From NCBI RefSeq assembly GCF_963576675.1, contig NC_088916.1:21799501-21863500 (forward strand): 64,000 nt of DNA, given 5' to 3'. The position numbers and the translations under genes were made by a program. A model generated the notes under the pieces. It was not told the origin of the DNA. It searched no databases and saw only the letters and a list, made by a program, of their open reading frames with translations. This DNA comes from Euphorbia lathyris (Eukaryota; Streptophyta; Magnoliopsida; Malpighiales; Euphorbiaceae). Within the stretch, counting starts at the first letter, position 1. Each line of letters starts with the position of its first letter. Of this stretch, positions 1-11,679 are shown piece by piece.

Positions 1-1381
1 GTTGTGTTTGGTTAACCAGTTTATTAGCACAATTGTTTTTAAATCTAATTGAATCTATTTTTGAAGCAAAATAAAATTAATTCATAGAACTTATATTAAA
101 TTCACTTTCTAATATAACTTAAAATAAATTAGTCGAAGACCCACGCATTACGCTGGAAAATATTACCGTTTGACTAACTGTTTTTTACTTTATTTTTTTT
201 AACAAAACATAACATTATTCAATGGTAATAGATAAATTTTTTATATTCTTATTATGATAATTATATCTGGTATGTCTTTATCCTGATGTCAACCTAGTTG
301 CGAGAGGTGGGTGGTCGGTGATAAATAACCTATTTCGACTTAAAAAAGTCATGCATTATTATTATATAGTTTATTATATGCATTTTAATTTTTTTTTTGA
401 CAAGATATTCATTTTAATTTAATTTGATATAAATTTGAGAAGAAATATATAAAGTACATAATTTCATATCAATCATCTAATAGTAAAAATACATAAGGTT
501 ACTTTGTTACTTTGTACCATAGAATTCACTAATTATATATTTAGAAGATGATAAATTAGAATCATTATATGGTATCAATTAGAATTTCCTAACGTCGGAT
601 AAAGTTAACATATTAGTATATGTTTAAAAAAAGTTTATATATTTTATTTAAAAATAAAAATAACGATTAAGAAATATGATTGATTATAGTATAAATTAAG
701 ATAACTAAAAGGTATATAATATTTTGCAAAAAAAAAATATAATTTTTATTTTTCACACGCCATCAAAATTAACTATCAAATTATAAAGTACAGTAACTAT
801 TCCTTCAAAAAAAAAAGTATAGTAACTACAAAGATGTCATGTGTCAAAACTGAAGTTAGACTTAAAAAATTAAATTAATAATAATCGGTTAAAATTAAAA
901 TGTAGGATCTAACCTAAAGATATAAATTCGAAGCATCTAAAATTCCTAATTATATCATATGTCTCATGAAAATAACTATTACTTACTGCAATTTTTTCCA
1001 TCTCCATGGACAATTTCCTTCTATACCTAAATTAAGAAAACTTAAAAAAAATTAATTGATGATCCAAATAACTTATCCATCTAATCTAATCAAAACACAC
1101 AAAGAGGAATGATTTACATAAAAGACGAGTAAATTTATAAATATTAGTCAACTTGAATTTAAATAAAAAATTGACAGGAAAATAATCTGCAAAAGGGCTA
1201 CCTCAAATTGGGATGAAGCAAACGATGCAAAAAAGCTATGTACCAGAGCATATAATTAAGAGAATGTGTATTTGATTTTGATGGTGGAAAGCAATGCTTC
1301 AACGTCATGGATATAGTCCTGGTGAAATCAAAATAACTCAAATCGAATTAGAATGAATTGGTAGAACAAAATTATAGGCAA

Positions 1382-1383
<2 letters not shown>
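1..1383. other. AT-rich intergenic DNA, no gene seen
   Basis: Very AT-rich sequence with short A and T runs. I see no ORF with family features, no RNA gene and no clear transposon ends on either strand. Confidence 0.6.

Positions 1384-1415
<32 letters not shown>
1384..1415. repeat. (AT)n microsatellite
   Basis: An uninterrupted run of about sixteen AT dinucleotides. It is a simple sequence repeat and a likely length polymorphism. Confidence 0.95.
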
Positions 1416-1419
<4 letters not shown>

Positions 1420-2074
1420 TCAGATGTGACACATTCCTTATGGTGTGACAAGGCTTATTATGTGACAACAGTGGCTTTTTAGTAATTGTGTAAAAAACGG
1501 AGGGGTATATTTGTAATTTTACGTGCTTAGTATAAATAGTTATTAAGTTAGGGGTATATTTGTAATCTCCTATATTTTTCTCGTTCTTTCTTCTCTGGTG
1601 ATTCTCTGATATTTCTCTCTTTTTTCCGTTAGCGCCGTTTCATTTTCGATCGTTTTTTTATTGATTTTTTGGTTCGATTTCTTTGTTTCGTCTCCCATTT
1701 TGTGTTTTTTTGAAGATATCGGTGAGTTCCTGTATGTTTTCGTGTTTGTTTTCATCGTATTTATGTTTGTTGTTTGTTCATTTCCCTTCGTTTTTTTGTT
1801 GAATATTTTGTTCCATTTATGGCTCTGATTTCCTATATTTTTTACTTTATCGGTAGGTTCGGCTCTCTTTTTGTGTATTTTTGAAGATATCGGTGAGTTA
1901 CTCTGTGTTTTCTTTGTTCATTTTAGATATAATATCGGTGAGTTACTCTGTGTTTTCTTTGTTCATTTTAGATATTGTGTTATGCATGTTCTTAGTTTTT
2001 TTGTTTATATGTTCTGTTTAGGTTTTGTATTATGTTTGGGTGAACAGGTGAACACGTTGGTATTGATATTGAAG
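1416..2074. other. Non-coding T-rich stretch with promoter-like words
   Basis: T-rich on the plus strand. The word GGGGTATATTTGTAAT occurs twice (about 1503 and 1552). No ORF here resembles a known protein. It could be a decayed LTR or Mutator-like end, but I found no partner repeat. Confidence 0.35.
1889..1976 (+). repeat. 45-bp tandem repeat, two copies
   Basis: The unit starts ATCGGTGAGTTACTCTG and is repeated nearly perfectly with a 45-bp period. A diverged third copy starts near 1716. Because 45 is a multiple of three, the repeat leaves a small fortuitous reading frame open; I do not call that a gene. Confidence 0.85.
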
Positions 2075-3253
2075 TGATGGAATTACCACTCATGTAATGG
2101 TGAGATGATATCACAGGCCACTTGATAAGTGAGATTGATAAGTGTGTGGCCACACCCTGATAAGTAGTTTACTTATCTGTTTCATCAATCTACTTAAGAT
2201 CAAGAAATATCATAAACATTAGAGAGGATGACAGCCGCCATGCCTCTAGTTTATAATATCGATATCAAATGGTAAAAGAAGTTAAGAGATAACTACAAGG
2301 TCTCTGCATCTTTAGACTGCTGAAACTCTGTCTTGGTTAGGGGCAGTAATGGTTTGCTAGAACCCACTTACTGTCTGTGGGCCGTGAGCCCACTGCTAGC
2401 TAAGGACAGTCCCATAGGATCGTGCACATCGAACATCTGAGTTAGAACTTATAGAACGGTACATTGGAGAGACGAAATTAATTAATTGATTGATAGTAAA
2501 ATATCAAGGTAATTAATTGGTGGTTAATTAATTGATTAATTGATACTTTGTATCAAGGTAATTGATTAATGGTCTTAAGTGTTGAGTATTTAATTTATTA
2601 ATTAGTTTACGGGATGTAATTAATTAATTTATAAATTAATGAAATTGCATTCGGTGAATAATTAATTAAACTAATACGTTAATTTATTAATTAGTATTGT
2701 TTGTTTAATTGGGGTAATTAAATTTAATCTAATCATAATTAATTGCATAGAATAAATATTATTGGTATTTATTTATGTAATTAGATTAGGATTGGATTAG
2801 TTTTGTAATTAACTAATTAACCCTAAACCAATTAGGTTTAGGAATACACTATATATATAAATTAAAACACTAAAACCCTAATTAACCTACATACACATTC
2901 GGCCAACATATATTGTTCTTTGAACAATATTGAGTTCGCCTACTTCCAAAAGAAAGTGGAGGAATCATTGGATAATTACATAATCTCTCATGTTCTTCGT
3001 TCGTTCTTCGGCTAGCACCGGTTCTGGCTCGATAGCTGTTTGTGCACCTGACTATGGAGATCTTACTACTTTGTGGATTCTTCAGCCGTCTCTAGAAGAG
3101 ACAGTCCGGGTATGTTTATATCCCTAAACGGATCAAAAGGTTTTATTCAATCAATGGTTAATGGACAAAGATCAAACTCAAAAGGATTAGAAATAAATTT
3201 TAAACCACAATTCCGTTGCGCTACAGTTGATTAACTGACTATAATCCCTAACA
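2075..3253 (+). repeat. Candidate Copia-type solo or 3' LTR
   Basis: The block can be read from TGATGG to CCCTAACA. It contains a TATA-like tract near 2850 and a U5-like end. Its right end abuts the third ORF of SIRE-like element B exactly where homology to element A's third ORF stops, which supports 3253 as a true LTR end. The left end is less certain. The 5-bp flanks (TGAAG and TTTTC) do not match, so this is either a solo LTR followed by a deletion or the 3' LTR of a lost element. Confidence 0.45.
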
Positions 3254-4587
3254 TTTTCTTCCTGACTCAGACGCATCCAAATAAGTGTAAGCATCATCAG
3301 TATGACTCTCAGGGGCCGTTTCTTTGTCAGCACCAGATGTTGGAGGAGTTTGGTGCTGTCCGGAAGTAGAGGTGCCAGCTTGGTCATAGCTGCACTTTGT
3401 TTGTTGAGGCCAGCAGCAGGAGCTGACTGGTCTATGAACTGCTCAGTAGAGGATGGAAGTATTTGCTCAGCAGAATTATTAACCTGCTCAGTGTCAGTCT
3501 GAAGTTGAGTGGAACTTTGAGGTTGAGGCAACTCAGCACTGTCTTTAGCAGGAGGAGTTTCCTTTGCTAACTCTTTGGGTTGAGCAGCAGGAACTTCGAG
3601 CACTTGCTCAGTGGAAGGTGGAGCAGAGGTGTCAGCAGAAGTTGGACCCTTAGGAACTTTTGGGTCGGCTTGTTCCTCAGCTCGAGAAACATAGGCTTGT
3701 TTTTCTTTCACTTGATCCGGAGTGGGTTTAGTGATATCGGTGAAGAACTGAAATTGAAGACCAGTTAGGTCAGTGATAGGGTCCCCCAGCGGAGATTCAT
3801 CCAACAGGTCAATGACGTTGGATTTCTGAGCTTTTCTCTTGAACCGCTTTTCTGTACTGCCCTTTTTAGATTTGGTCTGAGGAGAAAGGTCAGCAGCAAT
3901 AGATTCTGGTGACTCAGAAGAGGAGTCGAGTCCAAGATCAGCATAGAGGTGCTCCACAGCATTATCCTTCACTGGAGACTCAGCTCCTTGCTCTTCAGCT
4001 TGCTCAGCAGCAGCTGTGTTACTTGGCTCAGTAGAACCCACCTTATCAGCCTGAGCCTGTTCCTCAGTACAGCCTAGTTCTTCTTCCTGATCACAAGGTG
4101 GTTTTTCTAGGTCGATCTCCTGAGCTCGCAGGAAGTGAGAATCCTTAGTGACGACGAAGTCTAGAGGGTTAGCTTCCAGAGGTGTCATCCTCGAGGTCTT
4201 CTTCCTCTTTAGGGGTTGCTTAGGAGTCTCTTCACTTTCCTCAGGGTCAGCTCTCTCCTTCCATTTCTCAGCTGACTCTGCCTTCTTTTGCTCTAACTCA
4301 GCTAGTGCAGCTTTCTTCTCTCTTGTCACCAGCCTAATCTTTTTCACAGTTCGATTAATGACTTTGGCTAGTGGCGTTGAGGATTGGTCAGCTTTTCTTT
4401 TTCTTTCCTTTTGCTCAGCAAGTGCTTCAACCATAACCTTTTTTCCTTTCTTGGTTTGCTCAGCATCGGTTTCTTCAACTACATCATCCTCAGCGGGTGT
4501 TTCTTCAACCATATCTTCCTCAGCGGGTACTTCTTCAACCACAACTCCCTTTCCTTTCTTGGGTTTGATAGGCTGACTGTGAGCTAG
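3254..4587 (-). pseudogene. Distal half of third ORF of element B
   Basis: Continuation of the ORF that starts at 11563; removing the Athila-like insertion with one TSD copy restores the frame exactly. The segment is low-complexity, rich in Glu, Lys, Ala, Gln and Pro, with many Ala-Glu pairs. It contains a stretch related to element A (TDLTGLQFQFF here, TDLSTIQFQYF in A). A frameshift near 3385-3410 separates the last part: the other frame there carries YLDASESGR, matching YLNATESGR of A. Homology ends at the LTR junction at 3254. The family is the plant retroelement-associated ORF with a Transposase_32-like (putative plant transposon protein) N-terminal domain. Function unknown. Confidence 0.65.
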
Positions 4588-6183
4588 TGATGCGGGTTCC
4601 GCGAAACCTCACTAAGGGATAAGTGTACCCCGTCGTTATCAAGTAATAAATTTCTGGTTTAAGTCCAGGTTATCGTCCATAGGATTTATTTCTGCAAGTA
4701 TCAAGCTACTCGATCTCGGATGTTATCTAGGCTTAGGGGGTTTTGAGTTTGGTTTGTTTAATTAATCTACTCCTAGGTTGAATTATGCTAATCCTAGCTA
4801 AGTTATCTAATTCTAACTAATTCTAGCTAAGTTATTCTATGCCTAACTAAGTTACTCTACCCCTAATTGATCTTTTACCAATGCAATTAACTGAATGAAC
4901 ATGAAGGGATACGATGATAACAATGATAGAATGTTTAAGCAATTGAATTGAAACTAAGTCACTTGTGTCCAAGGCGATTAACCCGACCTATCCTCCTAAA
5001 GTCCCTAGTTCGTGATTCCCTTGTAAGGCCGAAACTAGCTCTAAGGCTCAGTAATTTGGGCTTAATCTTCTATAGGGTCGTCAATCCTATAGGCACTGAC
5101 TAGGTCAGATTCAGCTCGCAATATGTGCCAACCTAATTTTGGGATTATCGAATGAGTTAAACCAATAAGACAAAGCGTAAGACAAAGATTAAAACATCAA
5201 AACAATTGAATAAACAAAAACTATATTATATATCAAAGATGGAAATATTGTCACAAAGTTACAATAAACCTAGAATTCATAGCATGTATCAGAGGCTAGA
5301 CAGAATATAAAAGAAGAAAAATCCCTTTTAGGGAACCTGTGTACCAATGCAGGCGTCTTTCTAGGATTTAAGGATGAAGCTTGAGCAATCCTCGGTGAAT
5401 GGAGCTTCGGAGGTGTCTTCAATGGAGGTTTGAAGGATATGGAGGAGGTGGAGAGGATTTCTCAAGGTGAAAAGCTAAGGAAATTACAAAGGAAAAAGAT
5501 GTCTAATTACAATTGAAAAATCCTATTTATAGACGCGTCTCGGGCCTCGTTTTGACATATTTTCGTGTCCTAGTTGGTGTAGGAAGACGTGGGGCCGAAT
5601 GTGGCTTCGTGGGGGCGGAATTGGTCTTTTTGACCAATTCCCGCAGGGCTGCTCGCCGAGCAGGGAAGGCTGCTCGGCGAGCAGGGCTGCTCGCGCCGAG
5701 CAGCCTCCTGCTCGCCGAGCAGGCGCCTGGTGGCCTACTCGGCGAGCAGAAATGGCCCGTGGGGCCCTGCTCGCCGAGCGTTTTCACCCGAAGCGTGCTC
5801 GATCCAAGCTCGATGAGTTCCGCGACCTTTTTCGTCCGACTTCACACCTGCATACGCATAAAAACTCCGAAAAACATTAGTTCAAAAATCCAAATTGATC
5901 CGTCAATCGCTTATTTTGAGCAAACGCTTCATTTGGTGCGACTTTTGACGGACCAATTAGCTTCAAAAGATAACGGAATTCTAATACGCATGCTATTTCG
6001 GCCGTATTTGCCTAAATTGATTACAAAACGAGCCTAAACGGCGAAAAGTAAATAGAATGTTTTCAATTCCTAACTAACTCACACAAAAGCATTTACATGC
6101 GAGAATTGCTCGCTTATTAACCGAATAACTCTAAAAACCGTCCTAAAACCGTACCCAAAGATAGGGGTTTTTTACCCCTATCA
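4588..6183 (-). repeat. 3' LTR of the Athila-like element (left copy)
   Basis: Direct repeat of 9068-10646. On the minus strand it starts TGATAGGGGT and ends CCGCATCA. A minus-strand TATA box (CTATAAATAG, 5523-5532) puts the U3 region at about 5530-6183. A cluster of GC-rich dyads (5649-5781) lies just upstream of that TATA box. Confidence 0.88.
5649..5781. repeat. Cluster of six GC-rich palindromes in U3
   Basis: Six versions of CTGCTCGCCGAGCAG, each a near-perfect dyad, start at about 5649, 5670, 5687, 5708, 5735 and 5768. They lie about 120-250 bp upstream of the minus-strand TATA box and stand out sharply from the AT-rich surroundings. The right LTR has a partly decayed copy of the cluster at about 10129-10242. 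Confidence 0.85.
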
Positions 6184-7886
6184 AACCTCCTCGCACTTAA
6201 AACTTTACTTGTCCCCAAGTAAACAAAAAAACTAAACCCGCCATCACAAGCAAGCTAGAAAACTTCCCAGTTTGACTAGGTGCTTGACACAATTTCGAGC
6301 ATCTGTAATTACATGCATTCGGAAATACAAAGTAGAGACACGATATCCAAAAGCTGCATTTCAATTATTATGGGTCATAGTTTTAAGCAAATGGACACAT
6401 GTTCAATTAAACGAGTTTGAGGGGATCGCTAAGTAAAACACCTCACCATAGGTAGTTCACTCATTCACACAATTTTTGGTGGCTAAGGTGTTTAATCTCG
6501 GCTTATGTCCTTGCTTAGGATTACGTTGATTTTGCACGTTCATCCGAGTTCCTCTACTATGCTATATGACTCCGATGATATCAAAAACAGCCTCTAATTA
6601 GGGTTGTAATGTGGTTAGAGGTTTAAAGGTACAACAAAGGTTAAATGTTCTAGCGCTACAAAAACAAAGTTTAAATGGCTTTAGCAAATATGAAGTGACT
6701 GAGCTTTTTATTCATCCCTTATTATTTTCGTTTTGGGGTGTTTTCTTTGAGACGTTTTTTATTTTTCTAAAAACTGGGGAATGGAGTTCTTCCCTTTTGT
6801 TCGTCTCTTTTCTTTTCTTTTTCTTTTTCTATTTTTCTCTTTCTTTTCCCCTTTTTTTTTCTTTTTGGGATAGTGATGCTCATTCACTTTTTAGTCTTTT
6901 GGCTTGCTACTGTAATGCCATAAACAAAGACAAAGCGCTAGAAGAAAACAAAGGCTCAAGTCGAGCTTTGCAAAAACAAAGGTTAAGCGGCGAACCAAAT
7001 TGTGGTTCGCAAAAACGGGTTAGAATGAAAGAAAAATCTACAAACTACAAAAATGTCGGCTCAAAGGGGCTTCCTAGAGTGGATGAAAAAGAAAAACAAG
7101 GTAAAGAAAAGGGTTAATTCTAATGAGGCTGATTCATCGTTTACCATCTCAAATCATTGCATGTAGGTTCAACACAGTATTAGGTGCAAAATCTGTAATC
7201 TTCCACAAGTCAAAGCATTCACACAAAAATGTCAAGAAAAAGAGCTTTTTGATGTTCGCTCTTAGGCTCAAATTCAGCTCACAATTCTTTGGGTTTCAAT
7301 TTTGTGTTTACTAGTTTTCCCCAAACTCAAGTTTAATATCACATGCCTTCAATTCTTAAGTTATCTACCTAAGTAATGATTTTAGCATTTCATCAAAAGT
7401 AGGGTCTAAATGCAAACTGTAGCTCATGCTTTTACAGATATAAGAGTTGTGGCCTACGCCTAAACTAGTTGTCATGCAATTTTAGATTCGGTTCTCAGCC
7501 CTCAAAGACAAATAACGAAGTTTAGATTCGAAGGAGGTTCACGGTTTTAGGTCCTAAACATGCAAAAACATAAACAAAACCTAAAAAATGCTAAACTAAA
7601 CTAGACACGACGCAACAAAATTTAAAATTTATACAATTTTTGTAAGTTTGTCTACCCCTCCTCCTCACACTAAAACATGCAATAAGTTCCAACATTGCAT
7701 ATAAAGCAATAAAGCACATGTGAAAGAAGTTAGGGTGGAGAAGACAACTTACTAACCAAAGTTAAAAACAGAAATCTATAATTGAATGAAAAAGAAAAAC
7801 AAACCTAGAAAAAGTTCAATCCAAACTTGGGTTGCCTCCCAAGAAGCGCTACTTTATAGTCGGTTAGCTCGACATGGAGTTCCTTC
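6184..7886 (-). other. Internal non-coding region of the Athila-like element
   Basis: Lies between the gag remnant and the 3' LTR. On the minus strand it ends in a purine-rich tract (complement of AACCTCCTCGCACTT, 6184-6198). It includes a CT/T-rich patch at about 6800-6870. Several words match the equivalent region of the second Athila-like element: ACTTGTCCCCAAGTAAA near 6210, GGGTTGTAATGTGG near 6602, GTATTAGGTGCAAA near 7177. Open frames on the plus strand here show no protein family features. Confidence 0.7.
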
Positions 7887-8849
7887 CTAGGTGTAAGCTT
7901 CTACTCGCGTTAGGAACTCGAACTCCTTGAGAAATAACCCGTACCTACAAAACGGATTAAGAGCCTTTAATAAGTTTAATGAAAGCAGGAGGTCGAATTT
8001 AAACATATTATGAAAAAGTTTGGTTTGCTCCCTTTTGGATTCTCTTGGTAGGTCGAAGAGAATGAAAACTTCTGAGCATGAAGCAAACCTAAATTTTTCT
8101 AATTTTTGAGGAAAAGGTAGTTGAGATACACAAGTTTTGATTTGATCTTTTATCTCTATCACATGATTTAGAATTTCAGATTTTGAACCGGGGTTGCTTA
8201 CCGCTTCCGGTTCTTCACTTACCTCGAGTGATGCATGTGATAGTGGACTTGGTTCTACCTTTTTGTCATTCCTCAAAGAGATGGCTTGAGCTGATTCCCT
8301 TTGTGGGATTTCTATGTTTTCCTTTATGCTTGGGAGAGCATCTCGGGATTGCTTTTGCATCTCTTGGTTTATTTGAGCCAGTTGGTTGCTCAAGTCCTTG
8401 CAAACCTCCTCGTTGATTGTAAGTCGGGCTGATATTCCTTTCAAAAGGGACATCACCTCATCTCGTGAGCTAGAGGGTTGTGGAGGAACTTGGCTTGCTT
8501 GTTCATAAGGGAACATTCCCAATTCGTTTCCCATATGCTCATTAACAAACCTATTTGGAGGCCTCAACATGTTTGGGTTCCCGTAGGACAGATTTGAGTG
8601 TTGAGGTCTCCTCCAATCACTATCATAAAAGATGTAAGAATTGGGATTAGAATTATACCTTTGGTGATTACCCACAAAACTTACACTTTCATTGGTGTTG
8701 AGGCTCAGTTTCGCCATCAAGATATCCATTTTCTCATTTAAGTCGGCCATGGAGGGATTGGGAGCCTCATTCTCCAGGGTATGAATGTATTGTCTTGATG
8801 GGATAGTAAACTTTTGAGCTTGCCACTCGACTTTTTCTTGCCAATTCAT
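7887..8849 (-). pseudogene. Gag fragment of Athila/Tat-like element
   Basis: A 320-codon frame. Its middle part resembles the linker and C-terminal region of Athila-type Gag: HSNLSYGNPN, NRFVNEHMGN, then a helical stretch containing LSNQLAQINQEMQKQSRDALPS, and a PFPQKL motif before the end. No zinc knuckle and no N-terminal capsid core are visible. Only about 190 bp separate its start from the primer site, so the gag N-terminus was lost or never part of this derivative. The protein would be structural if made; most likely it is a relic. Confidence 0.7.
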
Positions 8850-9043
8850 TGATCAGAGAATGCTGAGAAAAAGTGAAGTTCTAGCACAAAAGTTGATAAG
8901 TAACAGTATACAGATATGAACAAGTATAGAAAAGTATAAAGAAATCATATATCAACAAGTATAAACGATATAAACAAAGATATTCACAATGAATGCCTAA
9001 ACTAACAAGTCGACCTTTGGTTCGATATTGCAGAAGAAATAAA

Positions 9044-9061
9044 TCCCCGGCAACGGCGCCA
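9044..9061 (-). other. Primer binding site, tRNA-Asp type
   Basis: The minus strand reads TGGCGCCGTTGCCGGGGA, six bases from the LTR end at 9068. This is the primer site typical of Athila/Tat Gypsy elements, and it fixes the element's orientation. Confidence 0.9.
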
Positions 9062-9067
9062 AAAACT

Positions 9068-10646
9068 TGATGCGGGTTCCGCGAAACCTCACTAAGGGAT
9101 AAGTGTACCCCGTCGTTATCAAGTAATAAATTTCTGGTTTAAGTCCAGGTTATCGTCCACAGGATTTATTTCTGCAAGTATCAAGCTACTCGATCTCGGA
9201 TGTTATCTAGGCTTAGGGGGTTTTGAGTTTGGTTTGTTTAATTAATCTACTCCTAGGTTGAATTATGCTAATCCTAGCTAAGTTATCTAATTCTAACTAA
9301 TTCTAGCTAAGTTATTCTATGCCTAACTAAGTTACTCTACCCCTAATTGATCTTTTACCAATGCAATTAACTGAATGAACATGAAGGGATACGATGATAA
9401 CAATGATAGAATGTTTAAGCAATTGAATTGAAACTAAGTCACTTGTGTCCAAGGCGATTAACCCGACCTATCCTCCTAAAGTCCCTAGTTCGTGATTCCC
9501 TTGTAAGGCCGAAACTAGCTCTAAGGCTCAGTAATTTGGGCTTAATCTTCTATAGGGTCGTCAATCCTATAGGCACTGACTAGGTCAGATTCAGCTCGCA
9601 ATATGTGCCAACCTAATTTTGGGATTATCGAATGAGTTAAACCAATCAGACAAAGCGTAAGACAAAGATTAAAACATCAAAACAATTGAATAAACAAAAA
9701 CTATATTATATATCAAAGATGGAAATATTGTCACAAAGTTACAATAAACCTAGAATTCATAGCATGTATCAGAGGCTAGACAGAATATAAAAGAAGAAAA
9801 ATCCCTTTCAGGGAACCTATCTACCAATGCAGGCGTCTTTCTAGGATTTAAGGATGAAGCTTGAGCAATCCTCGGTGAATGGAGCTTCGGAGGTGTCTTC
9901 AATGGAGGTTTGAAGGATATGGAGGAGGTGGAGAGGATTTCTCAAGGTGAAAAGCTAAGGAAATTACAAAGGAAAAAGATGTCTAATTACAATTGAAAAA
10001 TCCTATTTATAGACGCGTCTCGGGCCTCGTTTTGACCTATTTTCGTGTCCTAGTTGGTGTAGGAAGACGTGGGGCCGAACGTGGCTTCGTGGGGGCGCAA
10101 TTGGTCTTTTTGACCAATTCCCGCAGGGCTGCTCGCCGAGTAGGGAAGGCTGCTCGTGCCGAGCAGCCCCCTGCTCGCCGAGCAGGCGCCTGGTGGCCTG
10201 CTCGGCGATCAGAAATGGCCCGTGGGGCCCTGCTCGCCGAGCGTTTTCGCCCGAAGCGTGCTCGATCCAAGCTCGATGAGTTCCGCGACCTTTTTCGTCC
10301 GACTTCACACCTGCATACGCATAAAAACTCCGGAAAACATTAGTCCAAAAAGCCAAATTGATCCGTCAATCGCTTATTTTGAGCAAACGCTTCGTTTGGT
10401 GCGACTTTTGACGGACCAATTAGCTTCAAAAGATAACGGAATTCTAATACGCATGCTATTTCGGCCGTATTTGCCTAAATTGATTACAAAACGAGCCTAA
10501 ACGGCGAAAAGTAAATAGAATGTTTTCAATTCCTAACTAACTCACACAAAAGCATTTACATGCGAGAATTGCTCGCTTATTAACCGAATAACTCTAAAAA
10601 CCGTCCTAAAACCGTACCCAAAGATAGGGGTTTTTGACCCCTATCA
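9068..10646 (-). repeat. 5' LTR of the Athila-like element (right copy)
   Basis: Near-identical to 4588-6183. The dyad cluster at 10129-10242 is less perfect than in the left copy: one dyad spacing is shortened and one arm reads GCTCGGCGATCAG. Followed by target duplication GCTAG. Confidence 0.88.
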
Positions 10647-10651
10647 GCTAG

Positions 10652-11563
10652 CACGAATAGGATTCCAGAGGTGATCTCAGTGCCCTCTACGTCAATTTCT
10701 CCTTTGAAGCTGACCTGGTGATCCTGAAGAATTTTGGTGATGAGAGAACCCATCCGAAGGATTCCGATGCTTCGTTGGAAAGCCCCAATAAGAAAGACGG
10801 GCATGTTGAGTGGCTTGTAGTTCAACATGTGCCAGATGAAGCACTGCTCGAAGTTTGACGCTGAGGAGGAGGAGTTGACCTTAGGAAAGAGAAAGTTAAT
10901 CAGGATGTAGTGTGCTTGCTTTTGAGCCTGACCCATACAGGTACTGGCGATTTCTCCTTTGTGGTTCTTGGGTTTACAGAACTCAACAACGTAATAAACC
11001 CGCTTATAATCATTCGTGCATCGCAACTCAGCGCCTTTTGCTTTAAGCTTTAGCAGGATAGCAAGGTAAGAGGGGGTGATGGTGATTGCCTTGTTCTTAA
11101 CTGTGGTGACCAAATGGTCATCATTGTCCTCAGCGACCGCTAGATTTGCGTAGAACTCCTTCACCAGTTGCGGGTAGGTAGTTGCAGGTAGAGAAAAAAG
11201 GTCGGTCCACCCATTCTTAGAGATCCAGTCACAGAAGGGTTTTTCTTCATTGATGAAGCTCCCGGAAAACCATCGGGAATGATACACATTTAGGCCTTTA
11301 ATGTTATTGAAGACTTTGAAAAACTTCCTTTCTTTAGGTTTCTTGATCGTTTTCTCCTTCTTCTTTTTCGATGGAGTCGCTTGGTCAGTGTGAGGATTTT
11401 CACCGAGGATGCTAACCTCAGGCATTGGTTGGTCATGCTGACCATGTTTTTGAGACTCTGAGGAAGTCTCTTGATATTCATGCTCAGCAGGAGAGGGAGG
11501 ATTTACGTCGGAGCGATTGTCATCGTATTGCTCGCCGGAGTTGTTCTGGGAATCGCTAGACAT
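10652..11563 (-). pseudogene. Proximal half of third ORF of element B (Transposase_32-like domain)
   Basis: The ATG at 11563 (MSSDSQNNSG) is preferred; the frame extends upstream to about 11608 without an ATG. After a charged N-terminal segment (Lys-rich around residues 65-80) comes a conserved domain with WFSGSFINEEKPFCDWI, FYANLAV, FCKPKNHKGEI, STCMGQAQKQ, and SNFEQCFIWHMLNY. These align motif by motif with the third ORF of element A. The domain belongs to the plant family described as putative plant transposon protein (Transposase_32-like), a label without a proven activity. The frame runs uninterrupted into the Athila-like insertion at 10651. A TATA box lies about 105 nt upstream. Confidence 0.75.
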
Positions 11564-11668
11564 GGTTTTCTTAAGGATTTGGGAAATGCAGAAGATTTGG
11601 GATTTCAAAGAGAGAGATGGAATGCGATATGATTCAAGCGTAAAGAGAGATTAGTGGGAAATCATCCA

Positions 11669-11679
11669 CTATTTATAGT
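11669..11679 (-). promoter_or_regulatory. Putative internal TATA box for third ORF of element B
   Basis: The minus strand reads CTATAAATAGTGG, about 105 nt upstream of the ATG at 11563, followed by a CT-rich leader. Element A has TTTATATAAAAAGTGG in the same relative place, so the promoter-like arrangement is shared by both elements. Confidence 0.5.

Larger units (their letters stand above)
4588..10646 (-). mobile_element. Non-autonomous Athila/Tat-like Gypsy element (gag remnant only)
   Basis: Complete LTR element with 1596-bp and 1579-bp LTRs bounded by TG and CA, perfect 5-bp target duplication GCTAG (4583-4587 and 10647-10651), a tRNA-Asp-type primer site next to the right LTR, and a purine tract next to the left LTR. 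The internal region is only about 2.9 kb. It has a gag-like fragment but no protease, polymerase or integrase, so movement must have depended on another element. The two LTRs differ at few positions, suggesting a fairly recent insertion. Confidence 0.88.

Noticed and set aside
1871..2077. Small frame with an internal 15-residue repeat and hydrophobic character
   Set aside because: It is a by-product of a 45-bp T-rich tandem repeat; no promoter or homology supports a gene.
4148..4576. Ser-rich plus-strand frame opposite the third ORF of element B
   Set aside because: Mirror of the Glu/Ala-rich coding strand; the minus strand has clear homology to element A.
5513..6037. Plus-strand open frame across the GC-rich dyads, also seen at 9993-10500 and on the minus strand
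   Set aside because: It lies in the LTR of the Athila-like element; the frame is open only because the palindromic GC-rich repeat lacks stops. Codon pattern and composition are those of the repeat.
6611..7117. 168-codon plus-strand frame with a hydrophobic middle
   Set aside because: The Phe/Leu-rich part is a translation of T- and CT-runs in the element's non-coding region; no family features.
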